DNA of 64,000 bases. It comes from Flavobacterium lipolyticum (lineage in GTDB: Bacteria; Bacteroidota; Bacteroidia; Flavobacteriales; Flavobacteriaceae). The translations under genes and the position numbers were made by a program. The notes under the pieces were generated by a model. It saw nothing but the letters and a program-made list of their open reading frames with translations, did not search any database and was not told the DNA's origin. Below, in pieces: positions 61,301 through 64,000 of this stretch; the stretch's first letter is position 1, and each line of letters opens with the position of its first letter. The stretch lies in the NCBI RefSeq assembly GCF_020905335.1, contig NZ_JAJJMN010000003.1, forward strand, positions 1 to 64,000, given 5' to 3'.

Positions 61301-64000
61301 TAAAGATTATGCAGCATGGATGCAGATACAGGAAAACGAAGAAGCGTTTTTAGATTCAGAAAACTATTGGTTGTCTGTATTTAAAGAAGATATTCCTGTT
61401 TTGGAATTGCCAAGTTACAGAAGCCGTCCGGTCAGACAAACTTATAATGGTAGTACGCTTTCGTATCAATTTTCGGAGGCCTTTTTATCAAAATTAAAAC
61501 ATTTTTCCAAGACGAATAATGTGACCCCGTTCATGACGCTAATGGCCGGAATCAATGCTTTGTTGTACCGCTATACAAATCAGAATACGATCGTTCTGGG
61601 CACTCCGATAGCCGGAAGGGAGCACCCGGATCTGGAAAACCAGCTGGGATTATTTTTAAATACGTTAGCGATTAAAACTGAAATAAATGGAACGGATAGT
61701 TTTTCGACCTTACTAGAGCTGCAAAGAAAGATCTTAATCGAGGCTTATGAGCATCAGAATTACTCCTTCAGCACTTTAGTCAACAAACTTAATTTAAAAA
61801 GAGACGCTTCAAGATCGGCCTTGTTTGATGTGTTGGTCGTATTGCAAAATCAGGCACAATTAAACACCCTATCGACCCATGTTCCAATGTTGGGAGTTGA
61901 GATAGAGCCTTATGAAGTGAAACGAAATACTGCTCAGTTTGATCTTAGTTTTATTTTTACGGAGCAGGAGGAAAGGCTGTTATTAAGTCTGGAATACAAT
62001 ACCGATTTATACGATGCCTTTTGGATTAAGGCAATCTTCAAACATTTCGAGAATTTGTTGACAACTGTATTTACGGATGCAAACGTTACGATTGATGCTA
62101 TTGAATATGTAGAGGAAACAGAAAAAGAATTGTTACTGAAAACATTCAATGCTACTGAAATATACTTTCCGAAAGAAGCTACTATTGTTGATCTGCTTGA
62201 AGCTCAGGCAGCCAAAACACCAAATGATTGTGCCCTTATCTTTAATGATGTACAGTTGACTTATAAGGAACTCCACGAGCAATCCAATCAATTGGGGGAA
62301 TATCTGAGAGAAAATTATGCGATCAGACCCAACGATTTAGTAGGTGTTCGTTTAAAAAGAGACGAGCGTTTGCTCCTAACCATTTTAGGAGTGCTTAAAT
62401 CAGGAGCAGCTTATGTCCCAATGGATGTTAATTATCCTGAGGATCGCATAAAATATATTGTAGAAGATAGTAATTGCAAAGTTGTAATTGACGAAAACGA
62501 ATGGAGTAAATTTCAGGTAAAGAAACAACAATATAGTACCGAAAATCTTCCAAAAATAAACAGAGCCGAAGATTTGGCTTATGTTATTTATACTTCGGGA
62601 ACAACAGGTAAACCAAAAGGAGTTTTGATTACCAATAAAAATGTTTCAGCACTCTTGTACTGGGCTAAAAAAGAATTCGATACAGAACGTTTTGATTTGG
62701 TCTATGCCGTAACCTCACATTGTTTTGATCTTTCGGCCTATGAAATGTTTTTTACGCTATCAGTTGGCAAGACTATAAAACTGCTGAGCAATGCTTTGGA
62801 GATAAGTAAAGAATTAAAAAACGATAAAAAAGTTTTACTGAATACAGTTCCTTCCAGTATACGAAGTCTGATGGAGGAAGATTTTTCTTCATTAGAAAAT
62901 GCCAGTATCATCAATTTAGCGGGTGAACCATTTCCGGTCGATATCGCCAGAGAATTGCTGCGCACTACAGCAGAAATCAGAAACCTGTACGGACCTTCTG
63001 AGGATACAACTTATAGTACCTATTACCAGTTAGAAAAAGGTAAGACCTATAAAACAATCCCGGTTGGAAAACCTATTTCCAATACACAGGCTTATGTATT
63101 AGACAAAAATCTACAACTTACGCCACTGGGTATTGTTGGAAAACTTTATCTAGCCGGCGAAGGAGTAGCTCTGGGATATTTGAATAAAGAAGAACTTACG
63201 GCCGCTAAATTTATCAAAAATCCATTTGTTGAAGGAAGTGTTTTATACGATACGGGCGATATGGTTAAATGGTTTCCGGATGGGAATATTGAATTCCTGG
63301 GCAGAAAAGACCAGCAGGTAAAACTAAGAGGCTATCGAATAGAGTTGGACGAAATAGAAAATGGTCTCCTGCAATTTTCAGCAGAGGTAAAACAGGTTGT
63401 GGTGGCGATAAAACCGTTTAAAGGCGCTGATACTTTAGTGGCTTACTACACAGTTGGTAATGCTATTTCTAAAGACGATTTAAAAGCCTATCTGCAAAGC
63501 AAACTGCCGGCTTATATGGTACCTCAATATTATGTTGAGGTTCCTTTTATTCCTTTATCTCCAAATGGAAAAACAGACAAAGAAGCACTTCCGAATATCG
63601 ATGAAACTAACGAGACGAATAGTGGTTATGTGGAACCGAAAGGAAGGATTGAAAAAATAGTAGCACTTATCTGGAAAGATATTTTAGCTGTAGAGACCAT
63701 CAGTGCGACCGATGATTTTTTTAATTTGGGAGGGCACAGTCTCAAGCTGGGGCAGTTGATTAATAAAATAAACGAACAGTTACAGGTTACCGTTCCTTTT
63801 GAAAAGCTGTTTGAATATTCCGTTTTAAGAGATCAGGCCGAACTCATAAAGAGATCGTTCTCTAACAATTTTGAACCTATTGCAGCAGTTCCTGCGGCGA
63901 CTTCATACGAGATGTCATATGCACAAAAAAGCCTTTGGATGGTCAGTCAGTTTAAAGGGAATGAAGTGGCTTATAATATTCCGGCCGTATATCATTTTCA
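58377..64000 (+). CDS. Nonribosomal peptide synthetase, partial (C-terminus beyond right edge)
   Basis: Open for 1874 codons to the window edge. Order: residues 1-220, the C-terminal half of a condensation domain (no HHxxxDG); A1, 225-690 (YIIYTSGTTGNPKGV near 367, NLYGPSED, YDTGDMAKW, PNGKID); carrier 1 (FFDLGGHSLM, Ser near 751); C, about 800-1240, active motif QHTISDGWS at 937, where the first His is Gln; A2, about 1250-1720 (YVIYTSGTTGKPKGV near 1403, PNGKTD); carrier 2 (NLGGHSLK, near 1785); and the start of another C domain (YEMSYAQKSLWMV). Both A domains show the same pocket residues by my alignment, D-L-Y-N-N-A-L-T-Y plus Lys. The SDGWS C motif fits LCL-type, and no epimerase is seen. 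Product unknown. Confidence 0.95.
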   Translation, partial: MTTIEQKSISNYWVTKVKNKPLMNNVKAENGVSKNIQVDTDNLSFFKKITAENAIAELTVLIAVYTALLQRYFEVESFIFTSKPTDAETALLFNSISTSGKSFKDYLGEVKKELQEVYKHSDYDDTLQEKYPFAEYALFGFFYNSKSAHKKNNFPFSVSVNKNDTELELSLSYDVSFVEDHVAAHFLSTYANWLLQLEHCMNDSVDQIPVVTALEREELLNSFNPSVKKYPTKTLVELFEEQAAKTPIDTAVIFKDKELTYNELNQHANQLAHYLRQEYDIQPNDLVGIKLERNESIAVVVLGILKSGAAYVPVDVNYPEERIKYIEKDSQCKVVIDENEFRHFLSRKDNYKTDNPEILNQSTDLAYIIYTSGTTGNPKGVMITHQNAVVLLYWSQEEFNAAAFDVVYAATSYCFDLSVYELFYPLSIGKKIRILDNALEIGEALQYDKKVLINTVPSSIRNTIESGYRLENAAIINLAGEPFPVDIAKKLLQTNAEIRNLYGPSEDTTYSTVYRLAAQKEYTASVSIGKPLANTQVYLLDKNLELVPVGVAGKLYISGDGLSKGYLNRPELTAEKFIPNPFKKESLMYDTGDMAKWLPDGTIDFLGRKDYQVKLRGYRIELGEIENAVLSFSENITQAVALVLLKNGAQNLVVYFTKTKVTDHEILKNYLKEKLPAFMIPHYLIGVDKIPLTPNGKIDRKVLENLPLNQVSNANYVAPKSETEKTLTIIWQEILGIEKVGIEDNFFDLGGHSLMIGQVINLIYKQLEGSISYKEFFLTPTIAQISQKIQKGGYKVIPKAKAQEYYPLTSSQHKIWVLSQFEGGNSAYNMHGALKFRGDLEVSKLENAFRLLIAKYEILRTYFKAGYDGEISQYILEEGEWNFALTHENYLNKSTAEISQYLKEQQAAIFDLTKAPLLKAALVKTEENEHILSLVVQHTISDGWSLELMFAEIVAAYNNLVQEKLIDFSPAAIQFKDYAAWMQIQENEEAFLDSENYWLSVFKEDIPVLELPSYRSRPVRQTYNGSTLSYQFSEAFLSKLKHFSKTNNVTPFMTLMAGINALLYRYTNQNTIVLGTPIAGREHPDLENQLGLFLNTLAIKTEINGTDSFSTLLELQRKILIEAYEHQNYSFSTLVNKLNLKRDASRSALFDVLVVLQNQAQLNTLSTHVPMLGVEIEPYEVKRNTAQFDLSFIFTEQEERLLLSLEYNTDLYDAFWIKAIFKHFENLLTTVFTDANVTIDAIEYVEETEKELLLKTFNATEIYFPKEATIVDLLEAQAAKTPNDCALIFNDVQLTYKELHEQSNQLGEYLRENYAIRPNDLVGVRLKRDERLLLTILGVLKSGAAYVPMDVNYPEDRIKYIVEDSNCKVVIDENEWSKFQVKKQQYSTENLPKINRAEDLAYVIYTSGTTGKPKGVLITNKNVSALLYWAKKEFDTERFDLVYAVTSHCFDLSAYEMFFTLSVGKTIKLLSNALEISKELKNDKKVLLNTVPSSIRSLMEEDFSSLENASIINLAGEPFPVDIARELLRTTAEIRNLYGPSEDTTYSTYYQLEKGKTYKTIPVGKPISNTQAYVLDKNLQLTPLGIVGKLYLAGEGVALGYLNKEELTAAKFIKNPFVEGSVLYDTGDMVKWFPDGNIEFLGRKDQQVKLRGYRIELDEIENGLLQFSAEVKQVVVAIKPFKGADTLVAYYTVGNAISKDDLKAYLQSKLPAYMVPQYYVEVPFIPLSPNGKTDKEALPNIDETNETNSGYVEPKGRIEKIVALIWKDILAVETISATDDFFNLGGHSLKLGQLINKINEQLQVTVPFEKLFEYSVLRDQAELIKRSFSNNFEPIAAVPAATSYEMSYAQKSLWMVSQFKGNEVAYNIPAVYHF

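Overview
The window looks like chromosome of a Flavobacterium-type bacterium (Bacteroidota, Flavobacteriia). Supporting signs are the AT-rich sequence, type IX secretion (T9SS) surface proteins (an SprB-repeat adhesin and an M43 protease with a C-terminal sorting domain), TAnnTTTG -7 promoter boxes, a UpxY-type NusG paralogue, a TPR-containing HisKA_3 kinase, a fused E1 dehydrogenase and a Ppk1/Ppx/SixA polyphosphate operon. I saw no tRNA, rRNA, IS element, prophage or CRISPR array. The one structural RNA recognised is RNase P RNA.

Layout. 1-3030: N-terminal part of a large repetitive adhesin (minus strand) running off the left edge. 3532-7030: polyphosphate operon sixA-like / ppk1 / ppx. 7212-9015: TMEM175-like channel, Crp-type regulator, NAD(P)H oxidoreductase. 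9020-10737: dnaX, in two frames joined by a run of ten A. 11023-13133: two small secreted proteins, a ParD/ParE toxin-antitoxin pair and a small conserved protein. 13232-13733: a 165-bp palindrome followed by rnpB. 13769-19012: dicarboxylate/amino-acid symporter, ketopantoate-reductase-like enzyme, a small outer-membrane protein and a two-component system. 19420-28167: outer-membrane beta-barrel receptor, rsmD, a DUF3822 protein, RecD-like helicase, ygiD, a PQQ-propeller protein and kdsB.

28370-48994 is mainly housekeeping: fused E1 alpha/beta ketoacid dehydrogenase, an M1-like protein without zinc ligands, LOG protein, uvrA, Fic protein, ClC channel, ggt, acpH, glmM, lipid A-type acyltransferase, rhomboid, SIMPL protein and a thioesterase. 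Between these genes lie several families of short dispersed repeats: heptamer GAAACYT arrays, a 70-bp double-hairpin unit and a 130-bp tandem unit.

49424-64000 is the most accessory-looking part. It holds a 1502-residue secreted M43 metalloprotease with four long internal repeats, then a divergent two-component module (LuxR-like response regulator, small lipoprotein, TPR kinase) with paired TACGG-N5-CCGTA palindromes. A UpxY-family antiterminator follows directly before a large nonribosomal peptide synthetase (NRPS) that leaves the window on the right. The inferred logic is a sensor system and a dedicated processive antiterminator serving a long biosynthetic operon. The two NRPS modules visible here carry the same substrate-pocket residues, and the protein begins with only the C-terminal half of a condensation domain.
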